Below the pieces are notes generated by a model. The model ran no database searches. It saw only the letters and a program-made list of their open reading frames with translations, and was not told the origin of the DNA. From the NCBI GenBank assembly GCA_002286855.1, contig NRSV01000012.1, positions 518,883 through 582,882 of the forward strand: DNA of 64,000 nucleotides, given 5' to 3'. Position 1 is the stretch's first letter. Each line of letters begins with the position of its first letter. Made by a program: the position numbers and the translations under genes. This DNA comes from Bipolaris cookei. Lineage: Eukaryota > Ascomycota > Dothideomycetes > Pleosporales > Pleosporaceae. Below are positions 11,877 through 22,843 of the stretch, piece after piece.

Positions 11877-13918
11877 ATGAGCAGCAGTGGTACCACCAAC
11901 ACCCACCGCCGCAGCAGCAGCTGGAACGGCTCGCTGTCCAGCCCAAGTAAAGCCACGCGCCCGTCGCAGAGCCCAAGGCATACCCAGCATTTCGCCCGGT
12001 CAGAAAACACTTCCAGGCGGCCTCTTGTGACCCACACAGTAGCCACTGTCCTTGTTCTTCTGCTAGCGCTTGCTACCGGTTTCTTCGCACCCCACCTTCC
12101 ACACGCCATCGTCCGCATCCTTGACAGAGAGCAAGCTCCTTCCATAACCCTCCGAAACCCCTTCGTCCTACAAGAACCCCCCGTCTGCCCCAAACCAGAA
12201 CAACACGTCGAGTTCGTCGGCACCTTCAACAGAAACCACAAGCGCAGCATGGCTCTCGCCGACCAGGCCAAGCAGGTCGCCGCCGAGTTTGACTTTAGCG
12301 ACGATGCCGTCAACAAGGCCGTCAAGGAATTCATAAGGGAGATGGGTATGCATGCGCCCATCTTGTGTTACTGTATCCACACACTGACAGGCGCGCAGAC
12401 GAGGGCCTGGAGAAGAAGGGCACCGAAATGAGCCAGATCCCCACCTATGTGACTGCCGTTCCCAATGGCACGGAAAAGGTACACTTCCAATGCTCATGTG
12501 GATGAGCCCATCTCTAAACCAAACAGGGTCTCTACATGGCTGTTGACTTGGGTGGCACCAACTTTCGCGTCTGCTCCATCAAGCTACATGGTAACACCAC
12601 CTTCTCCATTACCCAGAGCAAAGTCGCCATTCCTCGCGACCTCATGGTTGCCAAGACGTCCAAGGAGCTTTTTTCCTTCCTTGCAAAGCAGATTGAAGCT
12701 TTTCTGAAAGCACACCACGAGGACCACTATGCCGGGACTCTCCGACGCAGGGAAGGAAAGGCAGGTCAGCCAGAAGAGGAGGAAATCTTCAATCTAGGCT
12801 TCACCTTTTCCTTCCCAGTTCAGCAAATAGGCATTAACAAGGGCCTATTGATGCGCTGGACAAAGGGCTTTGACATTGAAGATGCCATTGGCAAGGACGT
12901 CTGTGCCCTGCTCCAGGCGGAGATTGACGAGCTACATCTCCCCGTCAAAGTAGCTGCTTTGGTAAACGACACCGTTGGAACTCTCATGGCACGCTCGTAC
13001 ACTTCTCCCGGAAAGACTGGAACCTTGCTCGGAGCCATCTTCGGAACAGGTACCAACGGAGCGTATGTGGAGAAGCTAGCCAAGGTCTCAAAGCTCACCC
13101 AGGATAAAGAAGTAGGTGAATATGACAAGTCCACAGGTGAGATGATTGTCAACACTGAGTGGGGTTCGTTTGATAACTCGCTGCGCACCCTGCCCAACAA
13201 CCCGTACGATATTGAGCTTGACAAGAACTCGGTGAACCCCGGTATCCAGATGTTTGAGAAGCGCGTATCAGGCATGTTCTTGGGTGAGCTTTTGCGTCTT
13301 GCTCTGCTCAAGCTCATCAAGGACCCCAAGGTCCCGCTCTTCACTGACGACAACTCGTCGTCCAACGATGTGCACAGCACTACGCAAATTCATGATGGCA
13401 GCCCAATATGGAAACAGTGGGGCATTGACACTAGCTTCCTCAGTGTATGCGCTGGTGACCACAGCCCTGGTCTGCGCATGCTGAGACAAACTCTTGACAA
13501 GGAGTATGATATTTCCGCTGTCAGCGCCGAAGACGCAGAGGCCGTCCGCGAAATCGCCGCGGCGATTGGCCGTCGTGCAGCTCGCCTCGCTGCGGTCGCC
13601 ATTGCCGGTATAGTAATCAACACTGGCCGTCTGAGCCAGTCTGCGGCGACTGCCACCACTGAGCAAAAACCAGGCGTTGAGCCTCCACGCGGCGACGTCG
13701 ACAGTGAACAGGGCGATGAAATCGATATTGGTGTCGACGGCTCGCTAGTAGAGTTTTACCCTAACTTTGAGGAGTACATTCGTGAGGCCCTACGTGCTGT
13801 TCCCGAGATTGGCGTCAAGGGGGAGAAGAGGATCCGGATCGGTATCGCAAAGGATGGTTCCGGCGTCGGGGCCGCATTGATTGCTCTTGTTGCCGGAAAA
13901 GTTGCCTCGCCACAATAA
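11877..13918 (+). CDS. Hexokinase family protein, probably glucokinase
   Basis: Phosphorylates glucose with ATP at the first step of glycolysis. Exons are 11877 (or 12249)-12345, 12399-12478 and 12527-13918. Motifs include LGGTNFRVC (phosphate loop), LGFTFSFPVQQ...LLMRWTKGFDI (sugar binding), LVNDTVGTLMA (catalytic Asp) and AIFGTGTNGAYVE. FTFSFP and the KGFDI context look more like glucokinase than fungal hexokinase. The canonical start would be the ATG at 12249 (MALADQAKQVAAEFDF), giving 522 aa. An in-frame ATG at 11877 adds 124 residues: a Ser-rich, basic head, then a hydrophobic stretch (residues 53-72, VATVLVLLLALATG) that could span a membrane. C-ending codons dominate this extension, which favours its being coding, so I give the longer start; it remains uncertain. 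A charged, low-complexity insert (EQKPGVEPPRGDVDSEQGDE) lies near the C-terminus. Confidence 0.9.
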
Positions 13919-14932
13919 AGCAATATGTTGCTTGAAGGCTGGAGGCTCTGTACCGCATGAGTATGCATGGTTCGTTTTTTTTCCAACGCCAGCAACATGA
14001 ATGGGCATATACGATCTTGGTTCACATGTACATAGAACGCACATACTCGACATGCATCCATTCTTATCTCCAAGTAAAGAAAACAAGTTAGAGAAAAAAA
14101 ACATTATTGATACTTTTGTTTCACGATACAAAAGACGGAAACCGGGATTTTGTTTTGCTCTCACATGCACAGAGTCCGAGACTCTGTACCCTAACTAAGT
14201 CAGCCAGCCAGCCAGCCTTATCTACACCCAAGAGTGTCCTGAAAAGGAAAAAAAGGCATGCAGAGCCCACGGATCTCTACGCTTTCTTCCTCGCCGTTCT
14301 TTTTTACTTCCACCCTCAGTACCCACTTCCGCTTCTTCGAACACTACGCACCGCACTGTCCATTCCGAGAATCAACCAAAAAAAACACAAAGAAAGCACG
14401 TGCACGTCTCTAGAATAAAGAAGCAAAAAAACACTGAGCCCTACCCCCCTTCCCTTCGCGAAAAAAAAAGCTTGAGTCTGAGCTTGATCTAGGGCTTATC
14501 GACGTTACGGGGGAACGGGGTCAGGGACCTTTGGTGGCCCTTGGTTATTATGCTTGGTAGATCGGATGCACGGACTGTTGCTCGTGATTTGGTATTTGTT
14601 GATATCGACAGTAAGCATAAAGAAGAAAAATGAAGAGAGAGAGAGAAGGATAGGGCTTTGGGTGTTTGAATATTACCCAACGAAAGATGCAACATTGAAT
14701 CTTTACTTGATTAATGAGGGATGGTAAGAGGGGGAGAAAAAAGAAAGAAAGAAAATGGGTTTACAGTTGAACCTCTAGAGGTAGATAGATAGCCTAAGCG
14801 ATAGATATTGAGTTTTGAACAAACACTTGAGATGAAAGCGAAAAGTTTTGTAAGATGACACGTATCTTGCTTAGAGCCAAAAAAAAAGAAGAACCAGCGC
14901 AGCAGAATGTAAAGAACGGCAAAAAAATAAAT
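13919..14932. other. Intergenic region, no gene seen
   Basis: Contains A-runs and C/T-rich tracts and probably the 3' UTR of the glucokinase-like gene. No supported gene. Confidence 0.5.
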
Positions 14933-15006
14933 CGCCCGACCAGGGACTCGAACCCTGAGCCTTGAGATTAAAAGTCTCACGCGCTAACCAATCTAATTGA
15001 TGCTGT
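14933..15006 (-). pseudogene. Degenerate tRNA-Lys(UUU)-like gene
   Basis: On the minus strand the anticodon arm is perfect (TGAGA CTTTTAA TCTCA, anticodon TTT) and the T arm is perfect (CAGGG TTCGAGT CCCTG). The 3' acceptor strand GTCGGGC is present. The 5' side is wrong: no GCCCGAC occurs at the expected distance, and the D stem does not pair. The 5' third therefore appears replaced, exactly where AT-richer, repeat-like sequence starts (about 15000). It could also be a divergent functional tRNA. A covariance-model score would decide. Confidence 0.6.
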
Positions 15007-17412
15007 TAGAATGGGAGTTGTTGGAATTGAAGGAGTGGTGTTGTCTTACTGTGCCAGCCGGGCTGATGTGCTCGATGAAGAGCTGCCTTTTAATATGCAA
15101 ATTAAACTGAATGAACAGTACAACACAAAAAATTCGCTGGTGCAAATTAGTACTGGTAGGGGTATGCCAAGGGGGAATATGACAAGTGGCAAATTGAAAG
15201 CTGTAGTGACGAAGTTTGACTCAGGGCTCGAGATGACTGGGTGGGGAAAGTTCGTGTCGTCATCGGTTTTTGCGGGACGTGGGGCTGCGGCTCGGAACCT
15301 ACCATTACCATGTCAGGAATACTACTCCTACGTGCTTCCTCTTAGGTCTTACTATCGATAGTGTAGCTTTGTAAACGCGTATACATATGCTCGACTACCT
15401 CAAATTCGTTACCACGTTGATAGTCAGCTGTGGTCGAGCAATCGCCCCGCTTCTTAGACTGAACTACACTGCTTCCTGACGCGAAGACACCACAATGTCA
15501 CGAAACTATGCATCCCCCAATAACCCAGCCAAGCTTGTTCAGTGATGCGTATGCCGTGTCATTTTCCTAACCTGATATCTGACTTTATCAATGCTGTTGG
15601 AGATCAAGATACTTAACGAATTCGTGCGTGCACCCCGCCACTCGTCATCGTCCATCTCGCGCCACGTCTTGAGTTTGTGCTCTGACACAAATTCTTCGAA
15701 GCGTAGGCTTCGGCAGGGTACGTCGGAGCTATAATATATAGGTAGGGGCGAAAGCAAGATGTCGCGGTGCAAAGCTCTTTTGTTCACCGTTCGTGCTGGC
15801 TTCTGAGAAGTGACTTTCGCTTGATACGGTGTGAGGCTGCATCTGGGTTTGGGTTGAGATAGAGCTGTTTGGGTTATGGTAGGTGTGTATTTACGGGCTT
15901 CGCAGTTGTTGGTGGACTCCGACATGTTGAAGTTTTGCTCCATGAAGCGTGCTGTAATGGTGCCATCGATGAAGCGGGTTGGTCTGGGGCTAGCCAAGTG
16001 AGTCTGCTCTCGAAAGAACATAGAATCACTGTTCGGTATCATTGGCATCAAAGGGTTGGTGTCTGAGTAAGGAACCAGGTGGGCGGAGCTTCTGATGTGA
16101 TTGTAAAGACAGGTGACTCTCTGAACCCAGGATTTCCTTTATGTTTTGAGGATACTTGACTCTTACAGGAGTAACTTTCTTGAAAATGGGCACGGAATAC
16201 GATAGTGTACTTTCCTATATCCGATAGATATCTCTCATGGAAGGTAATAGTGCCTTTTTAGAACAATGTCAATTATTTCTTTTATACGTCGTCTTTACGC
16301 CTGCAAGACATATCTTTGAAAGTGTCCAAATCTTAATCAGATACTGAGGTACCAGCCACGTGACTCCGAATCTACACGGATACCTGTGCACAGGGCTCAG
16401 GAGTACATCAATCCTTTTCCCCTTCGAAAGGAGAATAGAGATAGCAATGAAACATAGTTACTTGCTACGCCTACTCACCCGTACGCTGTGTACACCGCGC
16501 AACTAGCTGTATTGACTTAGACATCTTGCTAACACTAAGCGCTGGCTAGCCATTAGAGTCCATTCAGCAGAAAGCAAACTTAAGTTTAGATGAAAAAAAG
16601 ACACTGGTCAAAGTTGGACACCCAAATTGCTATTTCCACACACTCTGGAACTTTCTGAGGGACTCAAAATCTCTAAATGTTTGTCTCAGTACCATGAAAC
16701 ATCCAGTACCTCTCAAGCTTCGATGGTAGTGCTGTAAGACTGCTGTCCTCTGCTATGCATGGACGACGAAACAGCAAACAACAATCATTCGAACGCTTAG
16801 AAAGCTGCAGTCGCTTTGGGAATCCTGTAGCTAGTAAACTCTTGAGTATATGTTCTTGTCCTGATGTATAAGTCGCAGTCCGCGCAGTGCCAGATTGAGC
16901 ATTTTGTTTATGTAAGCCCAGAAGTACCATGTATAGTCACGTGGCTACTCACTGACTAATAACGCTGTATTTAAACTTGCTCCTATCATGATACACATCA
17001 GAATACACAATATTTCACACACTCAACTGCTTACAGTTTCCCATCATGCTCACAGCCATGATAAGTAGTGATTTCGTCCGAGTTAGGGAGAATTATACCA
17101 AAATAAACGGGAAAATAGATTACAGAATAGGATGGGAGAAATAGGCAGTAAGTTGATTCAACAGATCACTAATGTTACATAGGGTTTGGATCTATACTTC
17201 TCTGTCCGGGTCCTTACTAGGGCCGGCGAGCTTTACGCTAGTGTTCCGTGAGGTTGTCTGGCGATTCGTAGTGGAAAAGAGTCATAGATGTAATCGGGGG
17301 TTTTGACAAACACTAATCTATATTGCTATAGACTAACGAGTAACAATCTTGTTAAGTAGAAGTAACTAGTAAGAAAGTACAATTTGAGTTGACCACAACG
17401 AGAGTAATAACG
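15007..17412. other. AT-richer region, mostly without genes
   Basis: Apart from one minus-strand open frame (15539-16048) I see only short frames. The sequence starting near 15003 (TGTTAGAATGGGAG) resembles the beginning of a Copia-type LTR, but I could not find the matching end or a target duplication. Confidence 0.4.
15539..16048 (-). CDS. Hypothetical protein, 169 aa
   Basis: Single open frame starting at the ATG whose complement ends at 16048. It is basic and polar with no membrane segment or signal peptide. A charged stretch (FEEFVSEHKLKTWREMDDDEWRGA) looks protein-like, while the first half is rich in Thr, Ser, Asn and Gln. I do not recognise a family. It lies between a broken tRNA and a solo LTR, so it may be a relic or a chance frame. 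Confidence 0.35.
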   Translation of the reverse strand: MPMIPNSDSMFFREQTHLASPRPTRFIDGTITARFMEQNFNMSESTNNCEARKYTPTITQTALSQPKPRCSLTPYQAKVTSQKPARTVNKRALHRDILLSPLPIYYSSDVPCRSLRFEEFVSEHKLKTWREMDDDEWRGARTNSLSILISNSIDKVRYQVRKMTRHTHH

Positions 17413-17722
17413 TGTCGCAGACTATGCAAGGATATATCGATATGAGTTACATCCGATGTTATACCAGGACATATCGGCATGAATTACGGCCAACACTATG
17501 CCAGGATATATCGGCATGGACTACAGCCGATGTATGTCGATATTCTACATGGAACAAGTCCCTGCAATGGTCGTGTACAAAAGACAGTTGTAGAGAGCAC
17601 AACATAAAAGAACAAGTAGAAGATCATACATACAAGACACACAATACATACATCAATTCACCGCACGTACGCGTGCGACAAACAACAACCTCCATTTTCT
17701 CACCGCACCTACGCGTGCGACA
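17413..17722 (+). mobile_element. Solo LTR, family L2 copy 1 (target duplication TAACG)
   Basis: 310 bp starting TGTCGCAG and ending TGCGACA, so the ends are TG..CA and inverted. It is flanked on both sides by the same 5 bases, TAACG (17408-17412 and 17723-17727). Inside are degenerate repeats of a unit containing GATATATCGGCATG and two copies of a motif around ACGCGTGCGACA. A second copy is at 47917-48240. No internal retroelement sequence is present, so it is a solo LTR left by recombination. Confidence 0.85.
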
Positions 17723-17727
17723 TAACG

Positions 17728-18496
17728 AAATCCATCCATCCTTATGTCCTCATTGCTTCTGGCCCTGTCCTCCCTTCTTGGCGGGATGCCAAGTCACGTG
17801 ATCACCACCCGGCGATGATCATTACCTTCTGACTCAGACCTCTGCAAGTCACAGTACCCAATCGTGCCTCTCTTGCTTTCCTGTCTGATGTCAAGGATAG
17901 AATTTCTCTTGTCACTTGTAACAACTAATACCTACGAGTGGGATTCTCTATAAAACTATCCAGCTACTAATTGTCCACACTGAAGCTGAAAGTCACAGCG
18001 AGAGCCCAGTTTGTCTTTTATATAATTATTGCAGCTTTGGAAGACATAGAAGCATCGCATAATATTAATTCTAGTCAATAGCTCTATTATTGCAGCTCGC
18101 GCCGTAATAATGTGGGTGTTGGTATGACCATCGGTGAAGCTGGCATTAGCCTTTGTACCATTTGCCTGGTTACAAATATCACTATCTGCATTGCTGTAAA
18201 GAGGAAGAGGTGTATCAGGTTCAGTCAGGTGTTGATTGGTGAGGGAAATGTCTTGGAGATAGGGATTTGATGTCGTGGGGGCTGGCGGGGTCGGTCCGGC
18301 CGTAGGCTTGCTACACTATAACGTCAAGCACAGGGTGATGAGGAAAGAGAGTCGAATGCATTATGTCCAGGGTTTTATCCTGAGATTCAAGGCCCTTGAA
18401 TGCTTTTCTCTGATACATAGTAACAAACCGAGCTGGTGACCCTATGGGTGGGCTACGGCTGTGGTTGCCCTTGGATGCCAAGCCATTGACCACTTT
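17728..18496. other. Intergenic region upstream of RFC5, no gene seen
   Basis: AT-rich. A palindromic CACGTG occurs at about 17793. No supported coding sequence. Confidence 0.5.
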
Positions 18497-18510
18497 ACGC
18501 GTCGACGCGT
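18497..18510 (+). promoter_or_regulatory. Two MCB boxes (ACGCGT) upstream of RFC5
   Basis: ACGCGT occurs at 18497-18502 and again at 18505-18510, 67-80 bases upstream of the RFC5 start codon. MCB boxes are bound by MBF (Mbp1/Swi6) and drive G1/S expression of replication genes in yeasts. Two copies in front of a clamp-loader gene fit that role. Confidence 0.7.
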
Positions 18511-18576
18511 CTGCCCAGTGCACGCTACGCTAACTTTTACATTCCCACCAACACTCTCACAAACCACAATCACCCA

Positions 18577-19814
18577 ATGGCACTTTTAGTAGACAAGCAT
18601 CGACCGCGTAACCTTGAAGCGCTCAGCTATCATCCTGAGCTTTCAGACCGCTTACGAGCTCTAGTAAGGAATCCGACCAGAGCACTTCACATACGGGTTG
18701 TGCCTAACACATTACACTACAGGCACAAAGCGGCGACTTCCCCCATCTCCTCGTATACGGCCCTTCTGGAGCAGGCAAGAAGACGCGTATTGTTGCAACC
18801 CTCAAAGAACTCTATGGCCCCGGTGTCGAAAAAATCAAAATCGATGCGCGTGTCTTCCAGACTACCACGAACCGCAAGCTCGAATTCAACATTGTCGCTT
18901 CCGTATACCACCTTGAAATTACGCCATCAGATGTCGGAAACTATGACAGAGTAGTGGTACAGGACCTGCTCAAAGAGGTCGCGCAGACACAGCAAGTCGA
19001 TTTGGGTGCAAAGCAACGCTTCAAGGTTGTCGTCATCAACGAGGCCGACCATCTGACCAGAGATGCCCAGGCAGCGTTGAGGCGGACCATGGAAAAATAC
19101 AGTCCCAACTTGCGATTGATCCTGCTGGCAAACTCGACGAGCAATATCATTGCCCCCATCAGAAGTAGAACGCTGCTGGTCAGAGTTGCGGCGCCTACCG
19201 AGGCTGAGATCTGCGATGTGCTGAGCAAAGTGGGAAAGAAGGAGGGATGGAAGGATGTTGAAAGCTTACACCAGAGAATAGCGAAGGACAGTGGACGCAA
19301 CCTGCGAAAGGCTCTCTTGATGTTCGAAGCAGTGCATGCGCAAAAGTACGCTGTTGTCTTGTTTCTACATACTCAGCTGCAACTGACACACGACTAGTGA
19401 GAAGATTACAGATCAGACACATATTCCCCCTCCCGATTGGGAAGCGCTCATCGAACAGATTGCCCGCCAAATTGTCGAAGAGCGCTCTCCCCCACGGCTC
19501 CTTCAGGTTCGTGCTTCCCTCTACGATCTTCTATCGCACTGTATCGACTCGACGACTATCATCAAAACCCTTACCTGGAAACTCATACCAAAAACGGACG
19601 ATGCACTGAAGCCAGAGGTCATCAAATGGGCGGCCTTTTATGAGCATAGGTGTAAGATGGGCGCTAAGCATATATTCCACCTCGAGGCGTTTGTTGCCAA
19701 GTATATGAGGCTATACGAGAGGTATGTAAAGATTGGGGTAAACATCTACAATTCATATGTGAAATTAACACTTATCACAGCTATTCCATGGGCTTGGATT
19801 TCGATTCCGCGTAA
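18577..19814 (+). CDS. RFC5: Replication factor C subunit 5 (yeast Rfc5 / human RFC3 type clamp loader)
   Basis: AAA+ subunit of the clamp loader that opens and loads PCNA in the nucleus. Four exons are inferred: 18577-18663, 18723-19345, 19398-19721 and 19781-19814, with GT..AG introns of 59, 52 and 59 nt, giving 355 aa, the normal family length. Visible are MALLVDKHRPRNLEAL, Walker A-type YGPSGAGKKTR, a Walker B-like VVINEADHLT, RRTMEKYSPNLRLILLANS (sensor 1 region), and PIRSRTLLVRV. In the usual SRC box the third residue is Cys; here it reads SRT. NEAD instead of DEAD and the modified P-loop match the Rfc5 subgroup, which is thought not to be a main ATPase. The last exon is only 34 nt (ends LDFDSA). 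Confidence 0.95.
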
Positions 19815-20079
19815 AAAGAGAGGATAATTTCGCCAGGCGGCATCACCAAAATAAGTAGACTGAGATCGTGCATAAGCAGACTTAGCGTGAGGTGTTCTGG
19901 CGTTGTTGAGCGCGTTTCGTTTACAGGCGTCTGGTAGTTACGTCATAAGCTATTATCGAACCTACCCAAACATCTCGAGCTCTTGAGCTTCAACTACACT
20001 ACATACCACACATGCTCTCTGAATCAACCACCATACTCGTGCCTTCTCACCGCAACTAAACTATACCCGGTTCATCATC

Positions 20080-20514
20080 ATGTCAGACAAACTCATGGAC
20101 ACTGAAACTGGCGGCGAGCAAACCCAATACGAAGGCATCCACACATATGTCGAACCACATGACAAGAAGTACAACCAATTGAGCAGTATGTTCCCCAGTT
20201 TTCCCTAATACACCTTGCTTACCCCATCCCTTCCCACAGACTCATCAGAAAGTACATCAGTCCACGCAAAGACTGTAGACCCTGGCGCACCAAACACGCA
20301 TGGCATCACGCCTGCAGATAAGATCCGCTACGGCCAAAGCATCCAGGAGGGCGGGATGGGCGGCAAGACTACGACGTTAAGTGGTGAGGCAAAGGCAGAC
20401 ACGGGATTTGGAGGGACCGAAGCGCTAGCTGACGATGACGAGGGCGCAGCGAAGCAGAGGTGGGAGCAGGGATATGGAGGAGATAAAGATATGGATCGGA
20501 CCATTGGTGCATAG
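20080..20514 (+). CDS. Small hypothetical protein, 126 aa
   Basis: Two exons, 20080-20185 and 20240-20514, separated by a 54-nt GT..AG intron. The protein is hydrophilic and Gly/Asp/Glu-rich, with no membrane segment. It begins MSDKLMDTETGGEQTQ and ends DKDMDRTIGA. The middle part (HGITPADKIRYGQSIQEGGMGGKTTT) looks conserved-type, and the whole is likely disordered. I do not recognise a family. It sits between RFC5 and MRS2 with normal spacing and coding-like codon use. Confidence 0.7.
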
Positions 20515-20768
20515 ATTTAGTTCAAGTAAGACTGGGATACACATACGTACTTGTACAATAATGATGTATACATGTCTAGTCTAAGATGTATTCCTTCTCA
20601 TATATATTCCCAAACGCCAACGCTATGCGATAAAGATCCCCGTGAATAGTTGTACATGTAGCGTAAACAGATGAGGAGGGATATCTGAGTAGAGATGTAA
20701 CAAAAGATGGGAATGTTGCAACAAGTCTTCCAAAGAGCTGGGAGAAAAAAAGGGGGGAAAAGCCCATA

Positions 20769-22703
20769 TCAAACTCTCTTTGCGTCATCTCCTCTAGCAT
20801 CACCCTTTGCCATCTTCCGTGCCATTGCCCTCTCTCTTTCTAGGATACTGGCAAAAGTATCCATTCGCTTTGGCATACCACCTAGGTCCGCTCCGGTAGG
20901 CATAATACTGTCTCCCCTACTGACACCATTCCTGCTGCCTCCGCCCCAAGCTCCAAGGCCCCATCCTCCTCCCGCAGCTGCTACTGGTCTTGTCGGCTCC
21001 CGAGTAACAAGCGCACCAGGACCATGTCCATACATGCTGACTCTCTGGACCTTGCGCAACCGAAGCAAGCCGTAAACTGCGACGAGGGCGCCAAACACGG
21101 AGCACCAAGCGCTGATACCGTAGAACCCGTAGTCCGACTCTTCGATGAAGTTCTTGAGATTCATGCCATACAGGGCTGCGACAAAGGTACCGGCTGTGAT
21201 TGCGAGGGTGAGAATGGAGAATTTGAGGTCGAGAAGCATGAGCGAGTTGCGGTTGGCGTCTAAAATGGCTTTGACACTGTAGTACTGTCAGTATACTATG
21301 AGGAAACTAGGAGAAATGGGAAGGTTACATACATTTCCTCTGTGTTCCTAATGCTTGATACCAAGTTCTCGGCTGCCTGTACAATTTCGTCGGCGACCTT
21401 GTGGTACGATTCCAGGAGCATCTCGACTTCGGTGTGATCATCGTCTTGCCGCAACTTGCCCTCTGCCTTTTCAGTCAAGTACATGGCGCTTAGATCGTCG
21501 TCTGCCTCGAGTAATTCTTCCAGTGCGTTCCGGACTAATCGTGCCTTTTGCTCAAAACTACCCAGCTTCTTGCTGTAAATCAGCAGGTACCTGAGCTTAT
21601 CGCGGTCAATGTCTTCCTCGAGTTCCCTCAAGACCCTTACGACTGGTTCGCTGACCCCCTCAAATTCCTTTTCCAAGCTTAATGTTACGCTGATCAAGAC
21701 GGCTTCCAATGCCCGAAACTCGTATGGAAGAGTGCCGTTGAGGGTCGATTCTTTTTGACGGAGTCGCAGGTCGAGATCGTACATGAAGACCGACTGCGAT
21801 TTCGAATCTGTAGTGCCGTATGCATCAAATACGAGGACCCGATTGTGTTTCAGCAATACCCGCAGATTGAGGAGGTTTATGAGAATCGCAGATGGTCGGA
21901 CCAGGATATGTGGGAGAAGCGAAGAGTCGATCTTACGAAGGTCGCGCGGGAGAAGACCGTACTATTACGGGTCGTCAGCTATGGTATGTCGATATGTCAT
22001 TCGCTTTACGTACCTTTGCGATCAATTCGCTCTTCTTAAACTCTCCACTGACAAGCGTGACGTTGCCGTGCTCGTCCAATTCCGTGCAGCGCATCTTCAA
22101 CTCGTTCGTCGGCCGCATTATACGTCCCAGACTACTTCCGAATCCCGAAGAACCAGAGGACGAGTCGTCTGGTGGTGGGGGCGGCGGTTGCAACTGCGCC
22201 AGCTTTCGCATTTTTACACTGTTGAAAATGTTCCATACATTGTTGGTCCGTGTTGTAGAAAACGACTGGTAGGTGAAGCAATCGACATGCTGAAACGAGG
22301 TGCGCGGGGCGTATCGAAGAACAAGCGAACGGTCTTGAGGTGGAGGGGATGCTTTGTGTTCGATTAGGTACCTAGAGGTAACGAATCTCCTGCCGCTAGA
22401 AAATTTTCCCTTCTGTAAGTGACTTGTCACTCTTCCAAACAAACGTTTTCCTGAGCTCCTTCCTATCTGACTGCCGATAGCATAACCGCGACATTGTCGA
22501 GTGGTGTGGGCGCACTGCGCAATGGGCGATGCGAAGACATTATTGACCTGAGCTCGCAGAAAGCTCAAAACCGATGGCGATGGGGCGGCAACTCTCTGTA
22601 TCAGAGTTGTCTTCATAACTTTCCGGTAGAGTCGATATGTATGCGGAATCGATCCATACGGTCGTTGATCAAATCTTTTGCTTGAACCTTGCCTGCACGT
22701 CAT
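20769..22703 (-). CDS. MRS2: Mitochondrial magnesium channel MRS2/LPE10 (CorA family)
   Basis: CorA-type Mg2+ channel of the mitochondrial inner membrane. On the minus strand the exons are 22703-22014, 21961-21333 and 21276-20769, with introns of 52 and 56 nt. The product is 608 aa from the first ATG, or 579 aa from the one at 22616. The N-terminus is rich in Arg, Ser and Gln with few acids, as in mitochondrial presequences. The core shows SELIAKYGLLPRDLRKIDSS, a long helical region, TEEIVKAILDANRNSLMLLDLK, then two membrane segments around the signature YGMN (FVAALYGMNL) and CSVFGALVAVYGLL. A Gly-rich, basic C-terminal tail follows. It shares a 140-bp divergent promoter with the gene at 22844. 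Confidence 0.95.
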
Positions 22704-22740
22704 AACATTTCCGCGGTCTTGGAAAATGATTTAGCGCTAG

Positions 22741-22772
22741 TGACGTCACGTGCGCCATCGTATTTGCACGTG
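22741..22772. promoter_or_regulatory. Divergent promoter motifs: CRE site with overlapping CACGTG, second CACGTG
   Basis: TGACGTCA (22741-22748, the CRE/ATF palindrome) overlaps CACGTG (22747-22752), and a second CACGTG lies at 22767-22772. They sit in the 140 bp between MRS2 (minus) and the DUF1115-like gene (plus). Such sites are bound by bZIP and bHLH (Cbf1/Pho4-type) factors in fungi. Co-regulation of both genes is inferred. Confidence 0.55.
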
Positions 22773-22843
22773 TGTATCACAGGTCATGGGAACCCAATCT
22801 CATACATGCCATCCTTGACTTTTGGATAACTAAAATCAATGAT

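Noticed and set aside
17413..17722. CRISPR-like or regulatory array (repeated GATATATCGGCATG units)
   Set aside because: The repeats lie inside a solo LTR with a perfect 5-bp target duplication and are irregularly spaced.
22772..22843. Upstream extension of the DUF1115-like protein
   Set aside because: The extended frame begins with GTG, not ATG, and overlaps the promoter motifs; the domain starts at the ATG at 22844.
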